DNA from: Trichococcus flocculiformis
GTDB taxonomy: Bacteria > Bacillota > Bacilli > Lactobacillales > Aerococcaceae
Length of the DNA: 45,850 nt
Assembly (NCBI RefSeq): GCF_900113645.1
Contig: NZ_FOQC01000017.1
Span: 1-45,850, forward strand
Direction: 5' to 3'
Part shown: positions 28,915 to 37,668 of the stretch, piece by piece
Numbering within the stretch: position 1 is the stretch's first letter
Layout of the letters: each line of letters begins with the position of its first letter
Translations under genes and position numbers: made by a program
The notes under the pieces: generated by a model
What the model was told of the DNA's origin: nothing
Seen by the model: only the letters and a program-made list of their open reading frames with translations
Database searches by the model: none

Positions 28915-29982
28915 ATGAAGAAATTAAAAGTCACGATCATTGGTTACGGGGGCATGGGCAGCTTTCACGCTAAGCTGATTCAGGCAAATCCGGAAGTAGA
29001 AGTGCATGGGATATTTGATATTTCAGAAAGTCGGCAACAGGCTGGCGAAGCAGATGGGTATAGCGCCTATGCTAGCCTGGAAGAAGCTTTGAATGATGCT
29101 TGTGCAGATACCATATTGATTGCAACGCCGAATGATGTGCACAAAGAGATCGCTGTCCAGGCGTTGGAGGCAGGAAAACATGTCATTTGTGAAAAGCCCG
29201 TGACACTGACCAGCGAAGAGCTGTCGGAAATAATGCATACCGCAGAGGAACAGGGCCGCGTATTTATGGTCCATCAAAATCGCCGTTGGGACAGTGATTT
29301 TCAGATGGTCAAGGATTTGTATGAGAAGCGAAAAATTGGAGAAATCTTTCATATCGAATCACGTGTTCAGGGAGCCAATGGGATACCGGGTGATTGGCGC
29401 CATCTGAAAGCGCATGGCGGCGGTATGCTCTTGGATTGGGGCGTTCATTTATTTGATCAGCTTTTGTATATGGTCGATAGTCCATTGGTGAAAGTTGCTG
29501 CAGATTTGAGTTATGTTTTGGGCGATGAGGTGGACGATGGCTTCATCAGCTATCTGACTTTCGAAAATGGCGTAACCGCCCTTGTAGAAGTCGGGACGAC
29601 CAATTATATCAAACTCCCGCGTTGGTACATAAAAGGGACAAAAGGATCAGCGGTTATAGAAGATTGGGATCTAAAAGGCAAAATCGTGAAGCAAAGCGGA
29701 CTTGAATTTGTGGTAGCACCCAAACCGATCAAAGCTGGCCAAGGACTGACCAAAACGATGGCTCCGCCTTCCGAAGAGTCGATTATAAAAGAAAAATTTG
29801 AAAAAGTGACAACCCAAATGGATCCGTTCTATACGAATTTCGCTAAAGTCGTCAGGGGCGAATCGGAACCTATCGTCAAAAATGAAGAAGTTTATCAATT
29901 GATGAAGATCATCGAATCCATTTTTAAGGCAGCAGAGACGGGACAAGTTGTTGACGTAAGGGAACACAGCTACAGCAAATGA
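28915..29982 (+). CDS. Gfo/Idh/MocA family oxidoreductase (second copy)
   Basis: A 355-residue dehydrogenase, only distantly similar to the first copy. It has GYGGMG at 10-15, EKP at 93-95 (K94) and D174/H178 in LLDWGVHLFD. It starts 15 bases after the TIM-barrel gene, with AGAGG upstream. Having two such enzymes in one operon suits a cycle in which one oxidises a glycoside and the other reduces the released keto-sugar, with NAD(H) recycled. That is inference. It ends the tightly spaced part of the operon. Confidence 0.88.
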   Translation: MKKLKVTIIGYGGMGSFHAKLIQANPEVEVHGIFDISESRQQAGEADGYSAYASLEEALNDACADTILIATPNDVHKEIAVQALEAGKHVICEKPVTLTSEELSEIMHTAEEQGRVFMVHQNRRWDSDFQMVKDLYEKRKIGEIFHIESRVQGANGIPGDWRHLKAHGGGMLLDWGVHLFDQLLYMVDSPLVKVAADLSYVLGDEVDDGFISYLTFENGVTALVEVGTTNYIKLPRWYIKGTKGSAVIEDWDLKGKIVKQSGLEFVVAPKPIKAGQGLTKTMAPPSEESIIKEKFEKVTTQMDPFYTNFAKVVRGESEPIVKNEEVYQLMKIIESIFKAAETGQVVDVREHSYSK

Positions 29983-30084
29983 AAACGTCCAGACCGTTCA
30001 ATTTATATTTTATAAAATGTTAGCAATCAGGTTCTGCTAGTTGTTGGTTAAGGCATACTATTTTTTGTCTAATCATACTGGCAG

Positions 30085-30113
30085 GCCTGATTTTTCGGTA
30101 TGTTTAATCAGGC
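30085..30113 (+). other. Hairpin before the ROK kinase gene
   Basis: GCCTGATT pairs with AATCAGGC around a 13-base loop. No T-run follows, so it is not a standard terminator; it may be a leader structure of the kinase mRNA. A second imperfect repeat of AATCAGG occurs near 30025. Confidence 0.4.
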
Positions 30114-30155
30114 ATCATAGAAGGTGAAAAAGTTTTGATTTGGAGGCAATACGAG

Positions 30156-31130
30156 ATGCAGAAAAAAGTATTGGGAATAGATTTGGGTGGAACTTCAGTG
30201 AAGTTGGCCATATTATCCAAAGAAGGGGACGTGCTCCAGAAATGGAGTATCCCGACAGACAACAGTGACGGCGGGGTTAAAATTGTGCCGGGAATTATCG
30301 AATCCATCAAACATCATTTGGACTTATACCGACTCACTTCTGAAGACTTTTTGGGCATAGGCATGGGTTCTCCTGGTGCAGTCAACAGAAGCGAAGGGAC
30401 CGTTACGGGAGCATTTAACCTGAATTGGAGAGATGTGCAACCGGTAAGGGAGACAATGGAACAAGAAACGGGCATACCATTTATCATCGACAATGATGCC
30501 AATGTAGCTGCGCTGGGAGAAAAATGGCGTGGTGCGGGCGAGGACAATCAGGATGTCGTTTTTATCACCTTAGGGACAGGCGTCGGCGGAGGGATCATTG
30601 CTGAGGGCCAACTGATCCACGGAACAGCCGGCTCGGGCGGAGAAATCGGGCATATGACGGTTGATCCTGATGGTTTTGACTGCACTTGCGGGAAAAGGGG
30701 CTGTTTGGAGACCGTTGCCAGCGCTACCGGGGTCGTCAAGCTAGCGCGCAAACATGCAGAGGAATATGCCGGAGATTCAACCTTAAAAAATCTGATCGAC
30801 GATGGCCAGGAAATCACTTCAAAAATGATTTTCGATTTCGCTAAAGATGACGATGGATTAGCGGTTATCGTTGTGGATCGCTTTGCCTATTTTTTAGGTC
30901 TGGCATGCAGCCATATCGGTAATCTGTTGAATCCGGCTTCCATCATCATCGGTGGCGGCGTTTCTGCTGCAGGGATATTTTTGCTTGAAAAAGTCAATAA
31001 ATACTATTTGGGATTTGCTTTTCCGAATGTACAGCAATCAACAAAATTGAAGCTTGCAGAATTGGGGAACGATGCTGGCGTTATCGGGGCCTGTTATTTA
31101 GCAGTGGCTCATGCGAGTAAGTATCAATAA
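30156..31130 (+). CDS. ROK family sugar kinase (glucokinase-like)
   Basis: A 324-residue ROK protein with no helix-turn-helix, hence a kinase and not a repressor. Phosphate motif LGIDLGGTSVK lies at 6-16, and catalytic D114 in IDNDANVAALGE. Zinc site H166 with C176, C178 and C183 is the CXCGXXGCXE signature. It phosphorylates glucose or a related hexose with ATP. GGAGG nine bases upstream fixes the ATG at 30156, not the ATT-near start at 30135. It may be read with the operon or from its own promoter. It would catch free sugar released by the upstream enzymes. Confidence 0.9.
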   Translation: MQKKVLGIDLGGTSVKLAILSKEGDVLQKWSIPTDNSDGGVKIVPGIIESIKHHLDLYRLTSEDFLGIGMGSPGAVNRSEGTVTGAFNLNWRDVQPVRETMEQETGIPFIIDNDANVAALGEKWRGAGEDNQDVVFITLGTGVGGGIIAEGQLIHGTAGSGGEIGHMTVDPDGFDCTCGKRGCLETVASATGVVKLARKHAEEYAGDSTLKNLIDDGQEITSKMIFDFAKDDDGLAVIVVDRFAYFLGLACSHIGNLLNPASIIIGGGVSAAGIFLLEKVNKYYLGFAFPNVQQSTKLKLAELGNDAGVIGACYLAVAHASKYQ

Positions 31131-31170
31131 CTTGCTTTATTTTCAGATTAGAAATGCCATTTTAATGGAA

Positions 31171-31213
31171 AAGAGTGGCTCCAAATCATTCGAACTGATT
31201 TGGAGCCACTCTT
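31171..31213. terminator. Bidirectional terminator between ROK and HD genes
   Basis: An 18-bp perfect stem (starting AAGAGTGGCTCC) with a 7-base loop lies between convergent genes, with A-rich left and T-containing right flanks. Confidence 0.85.
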
Positions 31214-31223
31214 ATTTGTGTTG

Positions 31224-31847
31224 TTACTGGTGGCCATCCCATTCGGAATGGAAGTCCTTGAGGAACTGTTCCATCCGAGTGTGGCGGGCGACCGCCTTTT
31301 GTTTGCCGGCTTCCGTGTGCATGCCGTCCTTCAGCAGGAGCAGTTTTTCGTGGAAGTGGCCAATCGTATCGCTGTCCGGATCCTCACTGTGCTCGGGATC
31401 ATAGAGAGGCCGGTCTTTATGCCCGCCATATGCAAAAGCGCGTGCGATGCCGATTGCGCCGATCGCATCCAGGCGATCAGCATCCTGCACGATCCGGCCT
31501 TCGATCGTTTCCAGCACGTGCTTGTTTTTCCCTTGCTTGAAGGAAAGGTTGTTCACGATGTAGATGACCTGCTCGATGACGGAGTCGCTCAGCTCGAAAG
31601 GTGTGAGGATGTCGGTGATGATAGCTTCGCGGTCGGCGTCAGTATAGCCGAATTTATGGTCGGCGACGTCATGGAGAAGTGCCGCCAAGCCGATGATGAG
31701 CCGATCGCCTTTTCCCTCCGCTGCAGCGATGTCCATGGACGTGTTGTAGACCCGCAACGTATGCCACCAATCATGCCCCGTTGCTTCGTTCCTCAGCTTG
31801 TCAGCGACGATGTGTTTCACATCTTCGATAATGATTTCATTGCGCAT
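31224..31847 (-). CDS. HD domain phosphohydrolase
   Basis: A 207-residue HD-domain protein like YedJ/YpgQ. Metal residues are H29 in HDWWHTLRV, H59/D60 in ALLHDVADHKF, and the downstream aspartate in VQDADRLDAIG (D122 or D124). Relatives hydrolyse nucleotides or phosphorylated metabolites. The start codon lies 18 bases from the end of an IS607-type element, so the native promoter may have been displaced and transcription may come from inside the element. GGTGCTTCAAG is a poor ribosome site. Confidence 0.85.
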   Translation of the reverse strand: MRNEIIIEDVKHIVADKLRNEATGHDWWHTLRVYNTSMDIAAAEGKGDRLIIGLAALLHDVADHKFGYTDADREAIITDILTPFELSDSVIEQVIYIVNNLSFKQGKNKHVLETIEGRIVQDADRLDAIGAIGIARAFAYGGHKDRPLYDPEHSEDPDSDTIGHFHEKLLLLKDGMHTEAGKQKAVARHTRMEQFLKDFHSEWDGHQ

Positions 31848-31865
31848 CTTGAAGCACCGTTGCCA

Positions 31866-32010
31866 TAAATCTAACTAAATCTAGTTTATGTTTGCTTCCC
31901 TGTTCTTCGTGCCCGATTTGGTCCTGACGGACTACTTTCGTTTGTTGCAGCACTCCGAGGGCGTAAATTCCGACGCAACGAATCGTACATATCCGAGTTA
32001 CCCTTAGACT
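31866..32010 (-). ncRNA. Candidate omega RNA (TnpB guide RNA) region
   Basis: TnpB guide RNAs arise from the 3' end of tnpB to the element end and take their guide from the flank. This 145-base stretch between the tnpB stop and the element end has no frame of its own and carries a GTCC-GTCA-GGAC hairpin near 31921-31932. The guide would then start TGGCAACGGTGC, reading into the HD gene 5' end. Position-based inference. Confidence 0.5.
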
Positions 32011-33101
32011 GCTTGGTAATCCCTCAGATTGTAGCTTGCGTTCAGATCCCTATCGCAATGGTGACCGCACGCGCAGTGGCAAACCCTGTCACTGCGTTTC
32101 AGGTCCTTTTTGAGCGTTCCACAATTGTTGCACAACTTGGAGCTCGGGAACCATTGGTCCGCTTCCACAAATTCAATGCCATTCAGTTCGCATTTGTATT
32201 GCAGGCATTGCTTGAAGAAATAGAGTTTCTGATTTGCGACCGCCTTTGCCATATGCTTATCCTTCATCATACTGCTGATGTTCAACGTTTCCATCACAAT
32301 GCGGGAGGGTTTGGTTTTCACGATCTCCGCCGTTGCTTGATGGACATGATTGGTTCGGATGTTGGCTAAGCGTCTGTGTTGCTTTCGGATTTCACCTTCT
32401 AGTTTTAGGAGATGTTTAGATTTAGGCGTTCCTTTCTTGTATTTTCTGCTTGCACGCCGCTGTAATCTCTTGAGGCGTTTCTCCGCTTTCCTCACGGAGG
32501 CTGTTTTGTTGATGTTGTTGTAGAAAACACCATCGGAGGTGACAGCCAACTCCTTGATGCCTACATCCACCCCTACAACCCGATCGTCCAATTCGACGAT
32601 TTTCGGGGTCACCTCGACGCCGACCGTCAGATACCAATATTTGCCGTCGAACTTGATGCGCGGGTTGTAGTATTTGCAATCCACGGGCAACGGTTCGTTG
32701 GTTTTCACCCAACCGATTTTTTCCAACAGGATGCGGTTGCCTTTCACTTTCAGCTTGATGCAGTCATTGTAGAAACTCGGTGTGGAGCGGCGTTTGGTCT
32801 TGAATCGGGGATGCTGGGCTTGCCCTTTGAAGAAGACTTTATAGGCTTTGCAGGCATCCTTGACCGCCTGTTTGACGACATTATTGGAAACCTCGTTCAA
32901 CCAAGCGTATTTTTTTCGCTTCTTCATCTTAGTGATATGCTTGCGCAACTCATTGTCGCTGATGAACGTCCCGCCGAAGCGATGGTTCATCTCTTGCATC
33001 CGGATCGTGTAGTTGTACGCCCAGCGGGCAACGCCAGCTGCTTGGTAGAGTTTGGAAGTTTCGTCTGTCACAATCAAACGGATCTTCTTAGTCAGCATCA
33101 T
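32004..33101 (-). CDS. tnpB: TnpB RNA-guided nuclease (IS607-associated)
   Basis: A 365-residue TnpB. The RuvC-like site is D179 in GVDVGIKEL, E271 in VMETLNIS, and D350/D352 in CDRDLNAS. The zinc ribbon has CNNCG at 324-328 and a CHCACG form instead of the plain CXXC. An arginine/lysine-rich helix lies at about 204-225. It is a compact, seemingly complete nuclease that would cut target DNA guided by an RNA from the element end, helping keep the element at its site. AGGAG lies upstream of the tandem ATGs, and translation is coupled to tnpA. Confidence 0.9.
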   Translation of the reverse strand: MMLTKKIRLIVTDETSKLYQAAGVARWAYNYTIRMQEMNHRFGGTFISDNELRKHITKMKKRKKYAWLNEVSNNVVKQAVKDACKAYKVFFKGQAQHPRFKTKRRSTPSFYNDCIKLKVKGNRILLEKIGWVKTNEPLPVDCKYYNPRIKFDGKYWYLTVGVEVTPKIVELDDRVVGVDVGIKELAVTSDGVFYNNINKTASVRKAEKRLKRLQRRASRKYKKGTPKSKHLLKLEGEIRKQHRRLANIRTNHVHQATAEIVKTKPSRIVMETLNISSMMKDKHMAKAVANQKLYFFKQCLQYKCELNGIEFVEADQWFPSSKLCNNCGTLKKDLKRSDRVCHCACGHHCDRDLNASYNLRDYQAV

Positions 33102-33699
33102 CTTGGATCAGCTCCTGAATTATCTTTCTGGCTTTGTTTGCGCGTTTGCCTTGCAGACTGCCACTGAATACGGTGACAATCTGAACGAGGTCTTCGACAA
33201 GTTCCTGTTCTTCGGTTTTTTCAGTATGGTCGATGATTTCTATCATGGTGCCATACTTTCTGCAGAGGTTCTCGATCAGTTCAAAACCAAAACGAACCAG
33301 ACGGTCCTTGTGTAGGATGACAATTTTGTCTACCTGATTGTCGGTGATCCTGTCGAGGAGTTCGTTCAACCCTTTGTTGTTGTAGTTGATGCCGCTGCCG
33401 ATGTCGGTTACGATTTCGAATTGGTAGCCGTTAGCCAGCATATAGGTTCTTACGTCTTCTTTCTGTCGCCGCAGGTCGTCCTTTTGCTTGGGTGAACTCA
33501 CCCGGCAATAGCCGATGGTCACCTTACTTTGACCTGTAGTCATAGTCTTGCCCAAAATTTTGTTCAGCTGTTCGTCCGAGTAATACCGGGTTCCGCCGTC
33601 GGACACGAACGCAGGCTTGAATTTGTCCTCTCTATCCCAGCGCCTCAACGTCGATGTGGATATCCCAGTTGCTTTGGAGAATTTTCCGATTGCATACAT
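33088..33699 (-). CDS. tnpA: IS607-family serine recombinase TnpA
   Basis: A 203-residue transposase. A MerR-like helix-turn-helix is at the N terminus (MYAIGKFSKATGIS, STLRRWDR). The resolvase catalytic domain has YCRVSS with the nucleophile serine at about 68, then LRRQ, and KDRLVRFG. It cuts and rejoins the element through a circular intermediate. The ATG at 33699 is preferred to the ATG at 33708, which lies directly against AAAGGA. Complete. Confidence 0.9.
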   Translation of the reverse strand: MYAIGKFSKATGISTSTLRRWDREDKFKPAFVSDGGTRYYSDEQLNKILGKTMTTGQSKVTIGYCRVSSPKQKDDLRRQKEDVRTYMLANGYQFEIVTDIGSGINYNNKGLNELLDRITDNQVDKIVILHKDRLVRFGFELIENLCRKYGTMIEIIDHTEKTEEQELVEDLVQIVTVFSGSLQGKRANKARKIIQELIQDDAD

Positions 33700-33813
33700 T
33701 AGCCACATTCCTTTCTATACGGCAAGTATAGCAACAAATGTGGCTAAAATCAAAAATTTAACGAGATTTAGATAAATTTATTTTGGCTGTTAAAACCCCC
33801 TTTCCTGATTCTG

Positions 33814-34257
33814 TTAATCTTCCTGCAGCTTGGAAATGAGCAGTTTCCGGAATTTGTGCCGATCCGCATCCGTGAATGGTTTCGGGCCTTTTGTGCGTTT
33901 GCCGCTTTTGCGGACCATGGCGCTCATGTAGCGGTCTTCAAGCAGCCGTTCCATATTGCTGTTATCGTAGGCGAAACCCTTGTGATGAAGAACGGTAAGT
34001 CCCTTCGGCAAAGCGAGTGAGGCCAAACCGTAGTCCTGCGTGACCAGCAGATCGCCTCTTTTTGCTAGCTGGATGATCTTGAAATCGGCCGCATCGGCAC
34101 CGGAATCGACGTAGACCGTCTTCACTCCGGAGGGGTGGGGGGCGTTGGAGTAGTGGGCAAAGCTGGTGACGATCGTGACCGGTATGTCGCGTTTGATGGC
34201 TTCTTCGATGATGATGTCTTTTACGGGGCAAGCATCCCCGTCGATCAGTATATTCAT
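33814..34257 (-). CDS. YaiI/YqxD family protein (DUF188)
   Basis: A 147-residue protein of the YaiI/YqxD family, related to PIN/NYN nuclease folds. It shows [11 protein letters not shown] at 4-14, [13 protein letters not shown] at about 50-62, [12 protein letters not shown], and RRKGKR-like basic C-terminal residues ending in DRHKFRKLL. The acidic residues (D6, D8, D54, D58, D75) would bind metal. Function is not established. The IS607 element lies just downstream and a repeat array upstream. Confidence 0.85.
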   Translation of the reverse strand: MNILIDGDACPVKDIIIEEAIKRDIPVTIVTSFAHYSNAPHPSGVKTVYVDSGADAADFKIIQLAKRGDLLVTQDYGLASLALPKGLTVLHHKGFAYDNSNMERLLEDRYMSAMVRKSGKRTKGPKPFTDADRHKFRKLLISKLQED

Positions 34258-34363
34258 ATGGCGCCTCGATTCTGTTTCTTTCTGTCTTTATTCTACCAAA
34301 AATTGGCAAAAAAATCCTTGTTGGTTCAGGTGTCTCAAGCGAATCTCTGTGATTTGTTTTTGG

Positions 34364-34571
34364 TGTCGGCTGTTCGCAGCCAGCCGAACGCGGAACAGTC
34401 GAGAGAAATACAATCTGTCGGCTGTTTGCAGCCAGCCGAACACGGAATAGTCGAGAGAAATGCAATCTGTCGGCTGTTCGCAGACAGACGAATGCGGAAC
34501 AGCCGAGAGGAATCTAATCTGTCGGCTGTTTGCAGACAGACGAATACGGAACAGCCGACAAGGCAGCCAGT
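34364..34571. repeat. Four-unit tandem stem-loop array, 52-bp period (TGTCGGCTGTT family)
   Basis: Units begin at 34364, 34416, 34468 and 34520, each 52 bp. In the last, TGTCGGCTGTT (34520-34530) and AACAGCCGACA (34550-34560) form an 11-bp perfect stem. Alternatively GAACAG(T/C)CGA pairs with the next unit's TCGGCTGTTC. The loops are conserved too, so these copies are younger than in other arrays. It fills most of the 381-base gap between the YaiI gene and thrC; 34258-34363 holds nothing else I recognise. Confidence 0.85.
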
Positions 34572-34577
34572 ACGCGC

Positions 34578-34617
34578 AAAAAAGCCGACGGTCCGGAAAC
34601 ATTCCGGACCGTCGGCT
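34578..34617 (-). terminator. thrC terminator
   Basis: A 16-bp perfect stem (AGCCGACGGTCCGGAA and its complement) with a 3-base loop, followed by six T on the minus strand. Its GCCGAC end resembles the arms of the adjacent array. Confidence 0.92.
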
Positions 34618-34638
34618 AGGCGTTTAAACATATCTGAA

Positions 34639-36126
34639 TCAGTTCAAGCCCAGGATGGACTCGACGCTCTTCTGCATTTCGTCGGAAGCGACAACGGTGT
34701 TGTGGCGAACTTCCGCATGCAATAATTCTTCGATTGCCGCAGGGAAGGCGACGCCGCTCAATTCTTTCAGGCGGTCCAACATTTCTTCCATGGAATCATC
34801 CGAAAACTCAGGGTCGATGGCAGTCAGGACGGCTTGCGGGAATTTATACGGGCTGGCAGTCGATGCGATGATGATCGGTGTGTGATCATCGGTTTCGGCT
34901 ACATAAGTGTTTGCGACATGCGCCGCCACAGCTGTATGCGGGTCGATGACATAGCCATCAGCATGATAAAGTGCAGCAATCTGTGCCGCCACTTCTTCTT
35001 CAGTCGCGTAGTCCGCATAGAAATCTTTCGCTTTTTCTTTCATTGCTTCCGTCACTTCGTAGCGACCGATTTCCTTCAATTGATCCATGAAAGTTTGGAC
35101 TGCTTCCGTACTTTCGTCGGCCATCAGGTACAACAGACGCTCCAAGTTGCTGGAGACCAGGATATCCATGGATGGGGAAGTCGTCAAAATGAAGTCGCGG
35201 TTGCGATCATATGCGCCGGTATCGAAGAAATCGACCAAGACTTTGTTCTCGTTTGAAGCGATGATCAGTTTTTGGATCGGCAAGCCCATTTGCTTAGCGA
35301 AGTAGGCAGCCAAGATGTTCCCGAAGTTGCCGGTAGGAACTACGACGTTCATCGGCTCTCCGGCAGCGATGGCACCTTGTTTCACCATTTGGCCGTAAGC
35401 GTAGACGTAATAGACCACTTGCGGAATCAGACGGCCGATGTTGATGGAGTTCGCAGAAGAGAATTGGAATCCTGCTGCGTCCAAACGTGCCGCCAAGTCT
35501 GCGTTTCCGAACATGTTTTTGACGTTCGTCTGTGCGTCATCGAAGTTTCCGTCGATGGCCACAACAGAGGTGTTGTCGCCTTTTTGTGTCACCATCTGTT
35601 TTTCCTGGATGGCGCTGACGCCGTTCTTAGGATAGAACACGATGATGCGTGTGTTCGGCACATCAGCGAATCCGTCAAGCGCCGCTTTTCCGGTGTCACC
35701 AGAAGTCGCCGTCAGGATCACGATTTCTTTCGTGCTGCCGTTCTTTTTGGCGGAAGTCGTCATCAAGTAAGGCAGGATCGAAAGGGCCATGTCTTTGAAG
35801 GCGATGGTCGGTCCGTGGAACAATTCCAGATAGTGGTTTCCGCCGGCTTTCACTAACGGAACGATGCTGGAGTCATCAAATTTGTCGTCGTAGGCTGCAT
35901 TGACGCAATGTTTCAATTCTTCCTCAGTGAAGTCGTCGAAGAATTTCTTCATCACATCGTAAGCTAATTCTTGATAAGTCATGTCGGGCAGGCGATCCAA
36001 TGCGATGTCCAAAGCCGGAATGTGATCGGGCACGTACAATCCGCCGTCTGGCGCTATCCCTTGTAATATTGCTTGTGAAGCCGTCAGTGTTTTTTCTGCA
36101 TTTCGTGTGCTATGATAGGTCGTCAC
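34639..36126 (-). CDS. thrC: Threonine synthase
   Basis: A 495-residue PLP enzyme. It begins with the N-terminal MTTYHSTRNAEKTLTASQAI and APDGGLYVP. The PLP lysine is K111 in HGPTIAFKDMAL, and the TATSGDTGKAAL phosphate loop and VPTGNFGNILAAY follow. It converts O-phosphohomoserine to threonine. The start is GTG at 36126 with GGAG nine bases upstream. It is not linked to other threonine genes and has its own promoter and terminator. The size is that of the longer, yeast-like class. Confidence 0.94.
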   Translation of the reverse strand: MTTYHSTRNAEKTLTASQAILQGIAPDGGLYVPDHIPALDIALDRLPDMTYQELAYDVMKKFFDDFTEEELKHCVNAAYDDKFDDSSIVPLVKAGGNHYLELFHGPTIAFKDMALSILPYLMTTSAKKNGSTKEIVILTATSGDTGKAALDGFADVPNTRIIVFYPKNGVSAIQEKQMVTQKGDNTSVVAIDGNFDDAQTNVKNMFGNADLAARLDAAGFQFSSANSINIGRLIPQVVYYVYAYGQMVKQGAIAAGEPMNVVVPTGNFGNILAAYFAKQMGLPIQKLIIASNENKVLVDFFDTGAYDRNRDFILTTSPSMDILVSSNLERLLYLMADESTEAVQTFMDQLKEIGRYEVTEAMKEKAKDFYADYATEEEVAAQIAALYHADGYVIDPHTAVAAHVANTYVAETDDHTPIIIASTASPYKFPQAVLTAIDPEFSDDSMEEMLDRLKELSGVAFPAAIEELLHAEVRHNTVVASDEMQKSVESILGLN

Positions 36127-36181
36127 GGATTCAGTCTCCTCTACATTATTCTCATTTTTAAATTAAAAATTTCTCATAAAG

Positions 36182-36210
36182 AGTATGCCACATTTTTGTT
36201 GAAAACTCAA
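36182..36210 (-). promoter_or_regulatory. thrC promoter
   Basis: TTGAGT (36210-36205), a 17-base spacer and CATACT (36187-36182) lie about 56 bases before the GTG start. Confidence 0.65.
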
Positions 36211-36252
36211 TAACATATCGAAATGCGCGTTTTTCTGACGCTCTTTTTTATG

Positions 36253-36288
36253 AAAAAACTCCCCTGTCAAAATCAAATGACGGGGAGT
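36253..36288 (-). terminator. Terminator of the acetyl-CoA acetyltransferase gene
   Basis: ACTCCCC and GTCA pair with TGAC and GGGGAGT across one bulge. A T-run follows on the minus strand. Confidence 0.8.
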
Positions 36289-36311
36289 GATTGTGTGCGG
36301 TCAAAAACAGT

Positions 36312-37493
36312 TCAAGGGCGCTCAACGATCATGGCGATGCCCATTCCGCCACCGATGCAAAGGGAGGCGAGTCCGAGCTTCGTATCAGTCCGTTCCAACG
36401 CATGCAGCAGAGTCACCAGAATGCGAGATCCGGATGCGCCGATAGGATGTCCCAAGGCGATGGCGCCTCCGCTAATATTGATTTTTTCCTCAGGCAAGCC
36501 CAAATCCCTGATTACGGCGATGCTCTGGGATGCGAACGCTTCGTTCAATTCGAAAAGGTCGATGTCATCTGCAAGCAATCCGGTTTTGGACAATACTTGC
36601 TTGATGGCATAGTAAGGCGCGTATCCCATGATGGCAGGATCGATCCCTGTTTCGGCATAACCTTTGATTGTGGCCAGATAAGGGACGCCTTTCGCTTCGG
36701 CCTCCGACTTCGACATCAGCACCAAGGCTGCCGCTCCGTCATTGATTCCGGATGCGTTGCCGGCAGTCACCGTGCCGTTCTTTTGGAAGGCCGGCCTTAA
36801 TTTGCCCAAGCTTTCGATAGTAGCGTCTTTGCGGATGTATTCATCCTCGGCTACGACCTTCTGCTGGTTCTTGCGGTCTATGAGGATGATAGGCGCAATC
36901 TCTTGATTGAAGTAGCCGGCTTCTTGAGCAGCGGCCGCTTTTTGTTGCGAATGCAGCGCGAAAGCGTCCTGCTCTTCACGGCTCACTTGGAATCTTTCTG
37001 CCACCGTTTCGGCCGTGATGCCCATATGCTGCTGATCAAAGGCATCCGTCAGGCCGTCGTGCACGAGGCTGTCGATGGTGTTGATGTCGCCGAGTTTGCT
37101 GCCCCAACGTTGGTTCGGTAAGAGATAAGGGGCCTGCGACATGCTTTCGGTTCCTCCGACGACCACTGTTCTGGCATCGCCGAGACGGATAGCTTGGCTC
37201 GCCAGGATGATTGCTTTCAATCCGGAGCCGCAGACTTCGTTTATCGTCATGGCTGTTTTTTCATAGGGGATCCCGGCAGCAACAGCGATTTGCCGTGCCG
37301 TGTTCTGGCCGATGCCTGCCTGCAGGACGTTCCCGAAAATGACGGAATCCACTTCATCGGGGGATAAGCCGGCGCGATTCAACGCAGCTTCTGTGGCCGT
37401 TTTCCCCAGCTCCACTGCGTTACAATTTTTGAGGCTGCCTCCGAATGAACCGATGGGGGTTCTGGCAGCACTGACAATTACGACTTCTTCCAT
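36312..37493 (-). CDS. Acetyl-CoA C-acetyltransferase (thiolase)
   Basis: A 393-residue biosynthetic thiolase. Nucleophile C88 lies in NEVCGSGLKA, H349 in GHPIGASG and C379 in LCIGGGMG. It joins two acetyl-CoA to acetoacetyl-CoA, the first step of the mevalonate route. The ATG at 37493 (AAAGGAG upstream) is chosen over the in-frame ATG at 37541. It is transcribed away from mvaS. In enterococci this activity is the N-terminal half of MvaE; here it is a separate protein. Confidence 0.93.
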   Translation of the reverse strand: MEEVVIVSAARTPIGSFGGSLKNCNAVELGKTATEAALNRAGLSPDEVDSVIFGNVLQAGIGQNTARQIAVAAGIPYEKTAMTINEVCGSGLKAIILASQAIRLGDARTVVVGGTESMSQAPYLLPNQRWGSKLGDINTIDSLVHDGLTDAFDQQHMGITAETVAERFQVSREEQDAFALHSQQKAAAAQEAGYFNQEIAPIILIDRKNQQKVVAEDEYIRKDATIESLGKLRPAFQKNGTVTAGNASGINDGAAALVLMSKSEAEAKGVPYLATIKGYAETGIDPAIMGYAPYYAIKQVLSKTGLLADDIDLFELNEAFASQSIAVIRDLGLPEEKINISGGAIALGHPIGASGSRILVTLLHALERTDTKLGLASLCIGGGMGIAMIVERP

Positions 37494-37668
37494 TGAATGT
37501 CTCCTTTTTGCGTTCATTGATGTGGAAAGCTGTTCCTCCACACGGTGTATCTCTTATTTTACGATAATCAGTGCACTTTAGCATATAAGAATTAGTAAAG
37601 AATTACAAACAGAACGCAATTTTTAAATATCAGATTTCTAAGATATCCTTAATTTGGATGGCCCGAGG

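Larger units (their letters stand above)
31866..33780 (-). mobile_element. IS607-family insertion sequence (tnpA + tnpB)
   Basis: Serine-recombinase tnpA and tnpB overlap by 14 bases on the minus strand. I set the ends at two AT-rich 25-base segments, 31866-31890 and 33756-33780, which are inverted copies matching in 19 of 25 positions, each with internal CTAAATCT. IS607 elements usually lack classical inverted repeats and make no target duplication, so the exact ends are approximate. The element appears intact. Confidence 0.75.

Noticed and set aside
30156-31130. ROK protein as a transcriptional repressor
   Set aside because: No N-terminal helix-turn-helix; it starts directly with the ATP-binding GIDLGGT motif of kinases.
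34364-34571. Possible CRISPR array
   Set aside because: The 52-bp units are repeated over their whole length including loops; there are no unique spacers and no cas genes nearby.
34135-34725. Plus-strand open frame across the 52-bp array
   Set aside because: It joins antisense YaiI, repeats and antisense thrC sequence; the 52-bp period shifts frame each unit, so it is not a gene.
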